NCBI GenBank assembly: GCA_021825945.1
Contig: JAKAFN010000002.1
Span: 105,915-169,914, forward strand
Direction: 5' to 3'
DNA length: 64,000 nt
DNA from: Pseudomonadota bacterium
GTDB lineage: Bacteria > Pseudomonadota > Gammaproteobacteria > Burkholderiales > Burkholderiaceae_F
Part shown: in pieces, positions 17,363 through 25,986 of the stretch
How positions within the stretch are numbered: the stretch's first letter is position 1
Layout of the letters: each line of letters starts with the position of its first letter
Notes under the pieces: model-generated
The model's database searches: none
Seen by the model: the letters and a program-made list of their open reading frames with translations, nothing else
What the model was told of the DNA's origin: nothing
Program-made: the position numbers and the translations under genes

Positions 17363-19495
17363 TCATGGGAGATCCGCCGCGGGAATCGGCTCCGGCGTCA
17401 CCGTTGCCAGCAGGGTCTTGAGCGACACCGGTCGCCGCCCGAGCAAGGATTCGTAGACCATGGTGTTGAACAGCACTTTCTGCACGTAGCCGCGCGTCTC
17501 CTCCACCGGGATCGCTTCGGCGAACCGGGCTCCGGATACGGTGCGTGTCAGGGACGCGCGCCAGCGTCGCACGGCGTGCGGACCGGCATTGTAGGCAGCC
17601 GACGCCAGCAAGGGCAGGCCGCCCTGATCGTCATAGACGAGTTTGAGGTATTCGGTTCCGAGTTTCAGATTGGTCTCGACGTCCGAAACATGATCGGGGC
17701 GAAACGCCGTCATCCCCATCCGGTGGGCGACATACCGCGCCGTCGACGGCATCAATTGCATCAGGCCGATCGCCCCCGTCCGCGAATACACCTGCTGGAT
17801 GAAACGCGACTCCTGACGGATCAACCCGTAGACCCAGGCCGGATCGAGATCGCGCGACGAGGCATCCCGGGTCAGCAGATCCTGATACGGCATCGGAAAC
17901 TGCTGCGCCAGATCGATTCCGCTGCGGATCCGCTCGGAAGACGCGATCATGCGGTCGAGCAGCCCCCAGCGGCGGCCCAGTTCGGCCGCCGCACGCAAGG
18001 TCTTGTCGTCCATGCCATGCAGCGCCCAGCTCCACTCGGCATTGCCGAACCAGCGCAGATCCAATTCATAGAGCTTGCGCGCGCGCAGAAACCCCGGGCG
18101 ACGCGCCAGTTCATCGACGAGATTCGGATCGGCCGGAGGCTGCCGGGGAAATGCGCGCGCAGGCAGCCCCAGATCCTCGGCGGCGAGCATGCCGTAGTAA
18201 TCGAAACGGCCGGCGAGCCCGCGCAACGCAGCACGCCCTTCCTGGCCCTGCCCCAAAGCGATCCGTGCCTGCGCATCCCAATACACCCAGTTCGGCTGCT
18301 CCCGCAGGCGGAGGGGCAGCGCGGCGATCGCGCGCCGCAGCGCCCGCCAGGTGGCCGAGTTGCGCGAACCGGTCCGCCGCGGCGCCGATGCCGATGCCGG
18401 CAAATCGCCAACCCCGCGCGAACTCGGATTGAATCCGCGGCTGGCGCCCTGCCACAGCGCGGCGCGAGCCTGTGCCGTCAGCACGGCATCGGCCTGCGTC
18501 GCATCGGGCCCCATACCGAGACGCGGACCGCCGCGGCGAAACCAACGCGACGCCTGCGGCATCCAGCGGTACTCCGCCAAGGTCGCGATCCGCCCCCAGA
18601 CCGCCGCCCGCTCATCGGCGCTGAACCGCCGGTCGACGCGCGCCGCATACCATGCGGCACGATCCGGTGCCGTTTGCGCCAGGGCGATCAATGCCAGCGC
18701 CAGCATCGGCGGGGGGATACGGTCGAGATGGGCACGATGGCGGCTGAACCAGATTCCCGAACCGCTCAGGATGCGGCGGACCGCCCGCGCCTCCCAATGC
18801 GGCAGACGGGCATCGGCCACCCGCACGGTCGGAGTGAACTGACGGCTTTCTTCGAGCGCCATGAGGCGCGGCCAGACCGACATCGCGCCGTCGTCGAGCA
18901 GGCGGTCGGCGAGCGCGGAACAGGCTTCGCCGCCCGGATTGGTGACGTTGGCCAGCACGCGCCGCGCCATCAAGGCGACCTTCTTGCGGCGCGCGGGCGC
19001 GGACTGATCGTAACTTGCCAACCAGGAGGCGCATACGAGTTGCGGGTCCGTGATGACACCACCGAGCGTCGGCCGCAACGTCTCGAATCGGGCGAAGTCA
19101 CCCTTGCGCGCCAAAGCCATAAGCCAGTCGGCACGCATACGTGCGGCGAGCGGTGTGTCGGCGTAGCGCCGCAAGAACGCTTGCGCCGCAGTGTCGTCGT
19201 ACTCCGGCCCGCGCAGGCGCAGTTCCGCCTGCCAGTAGGCGACATAGGGCGCGAGGACGCTTCCCGCCGCGTGCGGCGCCAGATCGTCGACGCGATCGAG
19301 ATCGCCTTCGGAAGCCGCGTCCCGGATCTGCAGGACGACCCGATCGGCAGCCGTCAAATCGTTCGCCGGGTCCGCGGTCGCGTTGGCAGCGAGGAACATC
19401 GCCAGGGCAAGGCCCATCGCAGGGAAAAGAATCCTGCGCGCGATCGTCCCCCGCAGCCCGCTTCCTGCCCCATCGAAACGGCCACGGCGATACAT
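17363..19495 (-). CDS. slt: Soluble lytic murein transglycosylase Slt
   Basis: This 710-residue periplasmic enzyme cleaves peptidoglycan to 1,6-anhydromuropeptides. A signal peptide covers about residues 1-41 (ILFPAMGLALAMFLAANATA). A long alpha-helical superhelix follows, then the C-terminal catalytic domain with YGLIRQESRF (catalytic glutamate), SRTGAIGLMQLMPSTA, and AYNAGPHAVRRW. The order and length fit Slt70. The ATG at 19495 is chosen because the 60 residues before it are low-complexity and overlap metF. Confidence 0.93.
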   Translation of the reverse strand: MYRRGRFDGAGSGLRGTIARRILFPAMGLALAMFLAANATADPANDLTAADRVVLQIRDAASEGDLDRVDDLAPHAAGSVLAPYVAYWQAELRLRGPEYDDTAAQAFLRRYADTPLAARMRADWLMALARKGDFARFETLRPTLGGVITDPQLVCASWLASYDQSAPARRKKVALMARRVLANVTNPGGEACSALADRLLDDGAMSVWPRLMALEESRQFTPTVRVADARLPHWEARAVRRILSGSGIWFSRHRAHLDRIPPPMLALALIALAQTAPDRAAWYAARVDRRFSADERAAVWGRIATLAEYRWMPQASRWFRRGGPRLGMGPDATQADAVLTAQARAALWQGASRGFNPSSRGVGDLPASASAPRRTGSRNSATWRALRRAIAALPLRLREQPNWVYWDAQARIALGQGQEGRAALRGLAGRFDYYGMLAAEDLGLPARAFPRQPPADPNLVDELARRPGFLRARKLYELDLRWFGNAEWSWALHGMDDKTLRAAAELGRRWGLLDRMIASSERIRSGIDLAQQFPMPYQDLLTRDASSRDLDPAWVYGLIRQESRFIQQVYSRTGAIGLMQLMPSTARYVAHRMGMTAFRPDHVSDVETNLKLGTEYLKLVYDDQGGLPLLASAAYNAGPHAVRRWRASLTRTVSGARFAEAIPVEETRGYVQKVLFNTMVYESLLGRRPVSLKTLLATVTPEPIPAADLP

Positions 19496-19530
19496 CGCGG
19501 CGCCCGCTCCTCCCGATGGGGCGGGGAAAC

Positions 19531-20421
19531 TCAATTCCCCGCTGCGGCGGGCGGGAACGTGTCCTGCGCCGGCACCGGAAGTCCCAGCCGGCGCCAGAGT
19601 TCGGTCGTCGCGTGCGCGGAGTTCATCGTATAAAAATGGAGCCCCGGAGCCCCATGCGCCAGCAGACGTTCGCATAACGTGGTCACGACATCGAGGCCGA
19701 ACGCGCGAATCGAGTCTCGATCGTCGCCGAAGCTTTCAAGGCGGCGCCGGATCCAACGCGGAATCTCCGCGCCGCAACTGTCGGAGAACCGCGCCAGCTG
19801 CGAAAAATTCGTGATCGGCATCACCCCGGGTACGATCGGTACCGTGCATCCTGCGCGTGCGGCCTCGTCGACGAAGCGCAGGTATGCATCGCCATTGTAA
19901 AAGTATTGCGTGATCGCCGAGTCGGCACCGGCCTGCACTTTTTCCACGAAATGACGCAGATCTTCCGCCGGAGAACGCGCCTGCGGATGCATCTCGGGAT
20001 ATGCCGCGACCTCGATGTGAAATGCCGAGCCGAATTCCGCGCGAACGTATGCCACCAGGTCGGCCGCGACCCGGAAGTCGCCGCTCGACGCCGCCATGCC
20101 CGAAGGGAGGTCGCCGCGCAGCGCGACGATCTGCCGGATTCCGGCCGCGCGATAGGTTTCGAGCAGATCGCGCAATTCGGCGCGAGAACTGGCGATGCAG
20201 GACAGGTGCGGCACCGCGCGCAGGCCGGCGCGATGGATCTCGATCGTGGTGCTCAGGGTTCCTTCACGCGTCGACCCGCCCGCCCCGAACGTCACCGAAT
20301 AGTAAGCGGGGCCGAGCCGAGCCAATTCGGCGCGCGTGGCGCGCAGCTTCTCGACCGCCTCGGCCGTGCGGGGTGGGGAGAACTCGACGCTGAAGATGCG
20401 GTTGGATTTTGCGCTTGTCAT
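19531..20421 (-). CDS. metF: 5,10-Methylenetetrahydrofolate reductase MetF
   Basis: This 296-residue FAD enzyme makes 5-methyltetrahydrofolate for MetE. The start FSVEFSPPRTAEAVEKL, the segment YYSVTFGAGGSTREGT, the ALRGDLPSG motif, GADSAITQYFYN and VPGVMPITNFSQL all match. It lies downstream of ahcY on the same strand, separated by about 130 bases that contain a palindromic repeat. The ATG at 20421 precedes the conserved N-terminus directly. Confidence 0.96.
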   Translation of the reverse strand: MTSAKSNRIFSVEFSPPRTAEAVEKLRATRAELARLGPAYYSVTFGAGGSTREGTLSTTIEIHRAGLRAVPHLSCIASSRAELRDLLETYRAAGIRQIVALRGDLPSGMAASSGDFRVAADLVAYVRAEFGSAFHIEVAAYPEMHPQARSPAEDLRHFVEKVQAGADSAITQYFYNGDAYLRFVDEAARAGCTVPIVPGVMPITNFSQLARFSDSCGAEIPRWIRRRLESFGDDRDSIRAFGLDVVTTLCERLLAHGAPGLHFYTMNSAHATTELWRRLGLPVPAQDTFPPAAAGN

Positions 20422-20466
20422 AGGATTTCCCGGTGTTGTGCCGGCGCACGCCGACACCACGCGTCA

Positions 20467-20512
20467 CGACCCCCACCTCCGCCCTCTCCCGATCGCACGA
20501 GAGAGGGGGCGT
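20467..20512 (+). repeat. Dispersed palindromic repeat, family 1, copy C
   Basis: CCCCCACCTCCGCCCTCTCCC followed by a decayed palindromic arm GAGAGAGGGGGC, in the gap between ahcY and metF. It could form a processing or stabilising hairpin in an ahcY-metF message. Confidence 0.65.
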
Positions 20513-20555
20513 CACCCCGGTCGCGCGGGGAATGCCCCTGGGGGGTCGGGCGGCA

Positions 20556-21977
20556 TCAATAGCGGTAATGCTCCGGCTTGTACGGCCCGTCTTTCTCGAC
20601 GCCGATGTACCGCGCCTGCGCGTCGGTGAGTTCGGTGAGCTGCGCAGCCAGCTTCTTCAACTGCAAACGCGCGACCTTCTCGTCGAGTTTCTTCGGCAGC
20701 ACATACACACCCACCGGATACTGCTCGGTATTGGTGAACAGTTCGATCTGCGCGATCACCTGATTGGCGAACGAGGAACTCATCACGTAGCTCGGATGAC
20801 CGGTGGCACAGCCGAGGTTGACCAACCGCCCCTCGGCGAGGAGGATGATCCGCTTGCCGTCGGGAAAGATGATGTGGTCTACCTGCGGCTTGATGTTTTC
20901 CCAGGTGTACTGCTTCAGCGACGCGACATCGATCTCGCTGTCGAAGTGGCCGATGTTGCACACGATCGCCTGGTCCTTCATGCGCTTCATGTGCTCGTGC
21001 CCGATGACGTGGAAGTTGCCGGTCGCGGTGACGAAGATGTCGCCCTTGTCGGCCGCATCTTCCATGGTGACGACGCGGTAGCCTTCCATCGCCGCCTGCA
21101 GGGCGCAGATCGGATCGATTTCGGTGACCCACACCTGTGCCGCCAGCGCGCGCAACGCCTGCGCACAACCCTTGCCGACGTCGCCGTAGCCGCAGACCAC
21201 GGCGATCTTGCCCGCCACCATGACGTCAGTGGCGCGCTTGATGCCGTCGACCAGCGACTCCCGACAGCCGTAGAGATTGTCGAACTTGCTCTTGGTCACC
21301 GAATCGTTGACATTGATCGCCGGGAACTTCAGGCTGCCGTCCTTGGCCATCTGATAGAGCCGTTTCACGCCGGTCGTGGTCTCTTCGGTCACGCCCTTGA
21401 TCTGCGCCAGGCGCGTCGAATACCAGTGCGGAGCGGTCTTCAGACGGGCGGCGATCGACGCGAACAGTGCTTCCTCTTCCTCGTTTCCCGGGTGCGAGAT
21501 CAGCGACGCATCGGTCTGGGCCCGCGCACCGAGGTGCAGCAGCAGCGTCGCGTCGCCGCCGTCGTCGAGAATCATGTTGGTGTGGCCGCCGTCCGGCCAC
21601 TCGAAGATGCGATGGGTGTAGTCCCAGTATTCCTCGACCGTCTCGCCCTTGCGCGCGAATACCGGCACGCCGGTCGCGGCAATGGCCGCCGCGGCGTGAT
21701 CCTGGGTAGAAAAGATATTGCAGGATGCCCAGCGGACTTCCGCGCCGAGGGTACACAGCGTCTCGATCAGCACCGCGGTCTGGATCGTCATGTGCAACGA
21801 ACCGGTGATGCGCGCCCCCCGCAGCGGCTTCTGCGCGGCGTATTCCTCGCGGATCGCCATCAGGCCCGGCATCTCGGTTTCCGCGATGCGGATTTCCTTG
21901 CGCCCCCAGTCGGCGAGACCCAGGTCGGCAACGGCGTAATCGGTCGAAACGGAATCGGATTGCAATATGGCGCTCAT
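20556..21977 (-). CDS. ahcY: S-adenosylhomocysteine hydrolase AhcY
   Basis: This 473-residue NAD-dependent enzyme splits S-adenosylhomocysteine into adenosine and homocysteine, relieving product inhibition of methyltransferases. Visible marks are [16 protein letters not shown] near the start, [13 protein letters not shown], the NAD-binding [13 protein letters not shown], and the C-terminal [12 protein letters not shown]. It has the long bacterial insert near residues 140-180 ([16 protein letters not shown]). A strong AAAGGAGG lies upstream. An SAH riboswitch occupies the leader. Confidence 0.97.
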   Translation of the reverse strand: MSAILQSDSVSTDYAVADLGLADWGRKEIRIAETEMPGLMAIREEYAAQKPLRGARITGSLHMTIQTAVLIETLCTLGAEVRWASCNIFSTQDHAAAAIAATGVPVFARKGETVEEYWDYTHRIFEWPDGGHTNMILDDGGDATLLLHLGARAQTDASLISHPGNEEEEALFASIAARLKTAPHWYSTRLAQIKGVTEETTTGVKRLYQMAKDGSLKFPAINVNDSVTKSKFDNLYGCRESLVDGIKRATDVMVAGKIAVVCGYGDVGKGCAQALRALAAQVWVTEIDPICALQAAMEGYRVVTMEDAADKGDIFVTATGNFHVIGHEHMKRMKDQAIVCNIGHFDSEIDVASLKQYTWENIKPQVDHIIFPDGKRIILLAEGRLVNLGCATGHPSYVMSSSFANQVIAQIELFTNTEQYPVGVYVLPKKLDEKVARLQLKKLAAQLTELTDAQARYIGVEKDGPYKPEHYRY

Positions 21978-22006
21978 GCTCGCGCCCTCCTTTCATCGAA
22001 GCAGGT

Positions 22007-22136
22007 TCGCGAGCGCCGTTGCCCGACTCCCGCGCATCGAGCCCGGCAGATTCCCGAGCCCAACCGAGCAGAAGCCGCCCCGAGCCTGGCCGCAGCGCAC
22101 GGATGGCCGTGCTCGCGGTCGCAGCGCTCCTCGGAA
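22007..22136 (-). ncRNA. SAH riboswitch in the ahcY leader
   Basis: Read on the minus strand, the leader contains the conserved elements of the SAH riboswitch in order: CCGAGGAGCGCTGCGAC, then GCTGCGGCCAGGCTCGG, then CAACGGCGCTCGCG, which can pair back with the GAGCGC arm in the known pseudoknot. A consensus -10 TATAAT (22148-22153) puts the transcription start near 22141, just before the aptamer. The AAAGGAGG ribosome binding site of ahcY follows. The known class turns expression on when SAH accumulates. Confidence 0.9.
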
Positions 22137-22230
22137 CGTAGCGCCGGATTATACGGAACCGGCGTCGGACCCATCCCGCGCAGCAAACCCGGACCCGGCG
22201 CGAACTCAAGCGCGGGCCGGACCGCGGGGA

Positions 22231-23505
22231 TCATGCGGCGGACCTGCCACGCAAGGCCGCCAAGGCCTCCGCCGCCCACACCTCGTCGATCCGGCGCAGC
22301 CCCAGCGCCGCGGGATCGACGCGGCCGACGATGCGATTTTGCGCGCCGCGCGCGCCGAGATCGACGACTTCGGGGATGATCCGCATCTTCGCATTCAGGG
22401 AATAGAAGACCTTGACCTTGGGTCGCAGGATGGCATCGGGATTGCTGTCGACCACGATCCCGACGCGGCCGCAGGCAAGCTGCACGATCGAGCCGATCGG
22501 GTACACCCCGATCGTCTTCACGAACGCCTGGAACACCGATTCGTCGAATTGCTCCTGCGCCCAATCCGCCATGCTGCGCACGGCATCTGCCGGTCCCATT
22601 CCCAAGGATTCGCGATGGGGCCGCGGCGCGGTGAGCGCGTCGAACGTGTCGCACACCGCCGCCATGCGCGCCATCCGGCCGATCTCCTCGCCTTTCAAGC
22701 CGTGGGGATAGCCGGTACCGTCGTACTTCTCGTGATGATGCAGACAGACGTCGAGTACGTCAGGATCGGCGATCCCGATTTCACCGAGCAACGCGTATCC
22801 CGCTACGGCGTGCGCACGCACCGCGGCGAACTCGTCTTCGGTCAACGCGCCGCGTTTGTTCAAGATCTGCGGCGCGACGCGCGCCTTGCCGATGTCGAAC
22901 AGCAGTCCGGCCAGCCCGGCCTTCCGGATGGACTCCGCATCCAGGGTCAGTTGCCGCGCAAGCGCCGCCATCGAGGCGCTGACGGCGATCGCATGCAGGT
23001 ACGTATAGTCGTCGCCGCGGCGCAGGCGCGCCAGGCTGATCAGCGCACCCGGATGCCGGGCCACCGACGCCGTCACCTTGGCGGCGACCTCTTCGGCCAG
23101 ATCCATGTCGAGCGCGCTTCCGGATCGCGCCTCGGCAAACAGCCGGGACATGCCCGAGCGGGACCGGGTCAGCAAGGACTTCGCCGCCACGAGTTCTTCC
23201 GCGATCTCCACCCGAGGCGCGGGGACTACCCGGGGCGCCGATGCCGCCCGGTCGAGCCGGGCGTCGATCTGTCGGCGCACCAGATCCGCCGTCACCACCG
23301 GGTGGGCGCCGTCGGCCACGACATCGAGACCACGCCCGGTATCGATCCAGATCTGCCGGACACCGCTTTCGCGCACCCTGGCGACCTCTACCGGCGTCCG
23401 GCAGGCGAAGCGGCGGCGCCAGAGCGTATGCTCCCACCACGAACCGCACAGCTCGTGGACGAACATCCCCGGACGCAGATCCTCGACGGAAATTTTCTTC
23501 AGCAT
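22231..23505 (-). CDS. HD-GYP domain protein with DUF3391 N-terminus and altered HD dyad
   Basis: This 424-residue protein has the N-terminal DUF3391 module (MLKKISVEDLRPGMFVHEL) and a C-terminal HD-GYP domain of the cyclic di-GMP phosphodiesterase family. The late motif HHHEKYDGTGYPHGLKGEEI is intact. The HD dyad, however, reads LLFDIGKARV, with phenylalanine (codon TTC) where the metal-ligand histidine is expected. It may therefore be impaired or act as a sensor. The ATG at 23505 fits the family start; upstream in frame is only low-complexity sequence. Confidence 0.85.
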   Translation of the reverse strand: MLKKISVEDLRPGMFVHELCGSWWEHTLWRRRFACRTPVEVARVRESGVRQIWIDTGRGLDVVADGAHPVVTADLVRRQIDARLDRAASAPRVVPAPRVEIAEELVAAKSLLTRSRSGMSRLFAEARSGSALDMDLAEEVAAKVTASVARHPGALISLARLRRGDDYTYLHAIAVSASMAALARQLTLDAESIRKAGLAGLLFDIGKARVAPQILNKRGALTEDEFAAVRAHAVAGYALLGEIGIADPDVLDVCLHHHEKYDGTGYPHGLKGEEIGRMARMAAVCDTFDALTAPRPHRESLGMGPADAVRSMADWAQEQFDESVFQAFVKTIGVYPIGSIVQLACGRVGIVVDSNPDAILRPKVKVFYSLNAKMRIIPEVVDLGARGAQNRIVGRVDPAALGLRRIDEVWAAEALAALRGRSAA

Positions 23506-23647
23506 GGGAAGCCGGCGGAGGAGGAATGATCTCCGACCGGCGGACCAAGCTTGGCGGGTTTTCGCCGGCGCCGATCGCGTGCAATCGGCGCCCAAACCCC
23601 GCCATTTCCACGCCGATCGCGCGGAAACCGCCGCAATGACTACCGGC

Positions 23648-24823
23648 TCAAGCGACTGCCCGGAAACCCGCGGCGTCGCGCAGGATGGGGGCGCGGTCGG
23701 TATGCTCCCAACGGAACTCCGGCTCGTCGCGACCGAAGTGCCCATAGGCCGCGGTTTTCTCGTACACGGGACGCCGCAGGTCCAGCATGTGCACGATGCC
23801 CTTGGGCCGCAGATCGAAATGCTCCTGCACCAGCGCGGCGATCGCTTCGTCGGCGATCACGCCGGTTCCCGCCGTGTTCACGGTGATGTTGATCGGCTTC
23901 GAGTAGCCGATGGCATAGCTCACCTGCACCTGACAACGCCTGGCCAGCCCGGCCGCAACGACGTTCTTGGCGACGTAGCGCGCCGCATAGGCGGCCGAGC
24001 GGTCGACTTTGGTCGGATCCTTGCCGGAGAACGCGCCGCCGCCGTGCGGGCAGGCGCCGCCATACGTGTCAACGATGATCTTGCGCCCGGTGAGGCCGCA
24101 GTCGCCGTGTGGACCGCCGATGACGAACCGGCCGGTCGGATTGACCAGGTATCGCGTGTCGCGAATCCACTCCTTAGGCAGGACCGGCTTGATGATTTCC
24201 TCGACCACCGCCTCGCACAGTGTTTCGTGGGCGACATCCGGATCGTGCTGGGTCGACAGAACGACCGTATCGACCGAGTGCGGCTTGCCGTCGACGTAGC
24301 GCAAGGTCACCTGCGACTTCGCATCGGGACGCAGCCACGGCAGTCGGCCGTCGCGGCGCAGGTCGGCCTGCCGCTCCACCAGGCGATGGGCATAATGGAT
24401 CGCCGCCGGCATGAGCTCCTGCGTTTCGTCACAGGCGTAGCCGAACATCAAACCCTGGTCGCCGGCGCCTTGGTCGAGATCCAGGCCTTTGCCTTCATCG
24501 ACGCCCTGGGCGATGTCGGGGCTTTGGCGGTCGTAGCAGACCAGCACACCGCAGCCCTTGTAGTCCATGCCATAGTCGCTGTTGTCGTAGCCGATGCGTT
24601 TGACGACTTCGCGCGCGATGCCTTGATAGTCGATCGTGGCATGGGTCGAGATCTCGCCGGCGAGTACCACCAGGCCGGTCGTGACCAGGGTCTCCGCAGC
24701 GACGCGCGCGGAGGCGTCCTTCGCGAGGATCGCGTCGAGAACGGCGTCCGAGATCTGGTCCGCCACTTTATCGGGATGACCTTCGGATACCGACTCCGAG
24801 GTGAAGAGGTAGTCGCCCGCCAT
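23648..24823 (-). CDS. metK: S-adenosylmethionine synthetase MetK
   Basis: This 391-residue enzyme makes SAM from methionine and ATP. The N-terminal [23 protein letters not shown] (in part) holds the ATP-site histidine. The segment [12 protein letters not shown], the [17 protein letters not shown] loop, and [16 protein letters not shown] are all present. The ATG at 24823 follows GGAG and AAGG ribosome binding elements. The leader holds a candidate SAM-II-like aptamer and a hairpin. metK is divergent from two lipid A acyltransferase genes, a common betaproteobacterial arrangement. Confidence 0.97.
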   Translation of the reverse strand: MAGDYLFTSESVSEGHPDKVADQISDAVLDAILAKDASARVAAETLVTTGLVVLAGEISTHATIDYQGIAREVVKRIGYDNSDYGMDYKGCGVLVCYDRQSPDIAQGVDEGKGLDLDQGAGDQGLMFGYACDETQELMPAAIHYAHRLVERQADLRRDGRLPWLRPDAKSQVTLRYVDGKPHSVDTVVLSTQHDPDVAHETLCEAVVEEIIKPVLPKEWIRDTRYLVNPTGRFVIGGPHGDCGLTGRKIIVDTYGGACPHGGGAFSGKDPTKVDRSAAYAARYVAKNVVAAGLARRCQVQVSYAIGYSKPINITVNTAGTGVIADEAIAALVQEHFDLRPKGIVHMLDLRRPVYEKTAAYGHFGRDEPEFRWEHTDRAPILRDAAGFRAVA

Positions 24824-24837
24824 AATCCTTGTCTCCG

Positions 24838-24857
24838 GGTCATGGGGCGCCATGACC
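24838..24857 (-). promoter_or_regulatory. Perfect hairpin next to the metK ribosome binding site
   Basis: GGTCATGG (24838-24845) and CCATGACC (24850-24857) form an 8-bp stem with a four-base loop, and the stem can extend by CCG/CGG into the GGAG of the metK ribosome binding site. Its end is 15 bases from the ATG. It is well placed to be the expression platform for the upstream aptamer. Confidence 0.5.
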
Positions 24858-24872
24858 GCCGGACAGCGGGTG

Positions 24873-24973
24873 GCGCTTTAGCAGGAATCGCCGTCGGGCG
24901 GCACATGCCGACTCCGACCCGGACCCGCCCTGCAAGTTGACCGTTAAACCAGCGAATCCGTCCGGTCAGTATA
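24873..24973 (-). ncRNA. Candidate SAM-II-like pseudoknot riboswitch before metK
   Basis: On the minus strand a -10 TATACT (24968-24973) predicts a transcript starting near 24961. The RNA can form P1 between GGATTCGC (24952-24959) and GCGATTCC (24884-24891), with one mismatch. P2 can form between CTTGCAGG (24929-24936) and CCTGC-TA-AAG (24876-24885). The order makes an H-type pseudoknot. The loop GGTTTAACGG, the TTGCAGG arm and the 3' GCTAAA resemble the conserved SAM-II core in sequence and order. A GC-rich insertion of about 35 bases between the arms is unlike the compact SAM-II form, so class membership is unproven. Confidence 0.5.
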
Positions 24974-25082
24974 TAACGGCATCGTCGGGCATGTTGCCGG
25001 AGACTTGCGAGAGAATCCGTTCGTCGCAACGCAAACCCGCGACCCCAGGCGCCGACTGGAATGTCGGTAGCATCCCGTCCCT

Positions 25083-25970
25083 ATGCTGCTTCTTTTCCGA
25101 ATCCTCGGTCTGCTGCCGCTACGCGCGCTCCACGCGCTCGGCGCCGCGCTCGGCGGGGTGATCTATCGGACGTCGCCGGGATATCGCCGCCGTCTGCGCG
25201 AAAACCTGCCGCGCGATCTACCGGACCGGGAGCGGACGCTGGCCCGCGCCGTCGCGGAAGCCGGCAAGCAGGCGCTGGAACTGGCTTGGGTCTGGACCCG
25301 CCCGCGGGAAGACCTTCTGGCGCGGGTCGAAACCGAAAACCCCGAGGTCGTCGAAGCGATTCTGGCGGAGGATCGCGCCGTCCTCATGCTCACCCCGCAT
25401 CTGGGCTGCTTCGAAGCCATCGCGCAAAGCTACATGTGGAGCCCGGCGGGCCGCCGGCGACCGATGCTGGCGCTCTACCGCGTACCGCGCAAGGCCGTGC
25501 TGCGGCCGCTGTTCGAGTTGGCACGCAAGCGCAGCGGCCTGCTGCTGGCACCGGCGGATCTGCACGGCGTGCGCTTGATGCTGCGGGCATTGCGCAACCG
25601 TCAGGTCGTGGGCCTGCTGCCGGACCAGGTGCCGTCGCGGGGCGAAGGGGTGTGGGCACCCTTCTTCGGGCGCCCGGCGTACACGATGACGCTGCCGGCC
25701 CGCCTGGCCCTGGCGAACGATGCAATCGTCGTCTCGGTGGTGGCGCTGCGGCGGCCGCGGGGTGCCGGATTCCTGCTGCGATGGGAACCCTTGGCAGAAT
25801 CGCTGACGGGCGATCCGGCGAGGGATGCGGCCATGATCAACCGGGAAATGGAACGGCTGATCCGGCGCTGCCCGGAACAGTACCTGTGGAGCTACAACCG
25901 GTACAAAGTGCCGGCGGGCGTCGAGCCGCCCCCCTCACCCGCGCCCGCCATCGCGGGAGAGCGGGCGTGA
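25083..25970 (+). CDS. Lipid A biosynthesis acyltransferase (LpxL/HtrB family)
   Basis: This 295-residue inner-membrane enzyme adds a secondary acyl chain to lipid A. An N-terminal hydrophobic helix (LLFRILGLLPLRALHALG) anchors it. The catalytic H-x4-acidic motif is HLGCFE at about residues 106-111. Further family blocks are LLPDQVPSRGEGVWAPFFG and PEQYLWSYNRYK. The last residues after GVEPP are encoded by palindromic repeat copy D and look non-native. It is followed after 16 bases by a second acyltransferase gene and is divergent from metK. Confidence 0.92.
   Translation: MLLLFRILGLLPLRALHALGAALGGVIYRTSPGYRRRLRENLPRDLPDRERTLARAVAEAGKQALELAWVWTRPREDLLARVETENPEVVEAILAEDRAVLMLTPHLGCFEAIAQSYMWSPAGRRRPMLALYRVPRKAVLRPLFELARKRSGLLLAPADLHGVRLMLRALRNRQVVGLLPDQVPSRGEGVWAPFFGRPAYTMTLPARLALANDAIVVSVVALRRPRGAGFLLRWEPLAESLTGDPARDAAMINREMERLIRRCPEQYLWSYNRYKVPAGVEPPPSPAPAIAGERA
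25930..25970 (+). repeat. Dispersed palindromic repeat, family 1, copy D, inside the end of an acyltransferase gene
   Basis: CCCCTCACCCGCGCCCGCC and the following CGGGAGAGCGGGCGTGA form a decayed copy of the family. It supplies the final codons and the stop codon of the first lpxL-type gene (encoding PPSPAPAIAGERA). Confidence 0.65.
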
Positions 25971-25986
25971 CGCGCAGCAGCACGAC

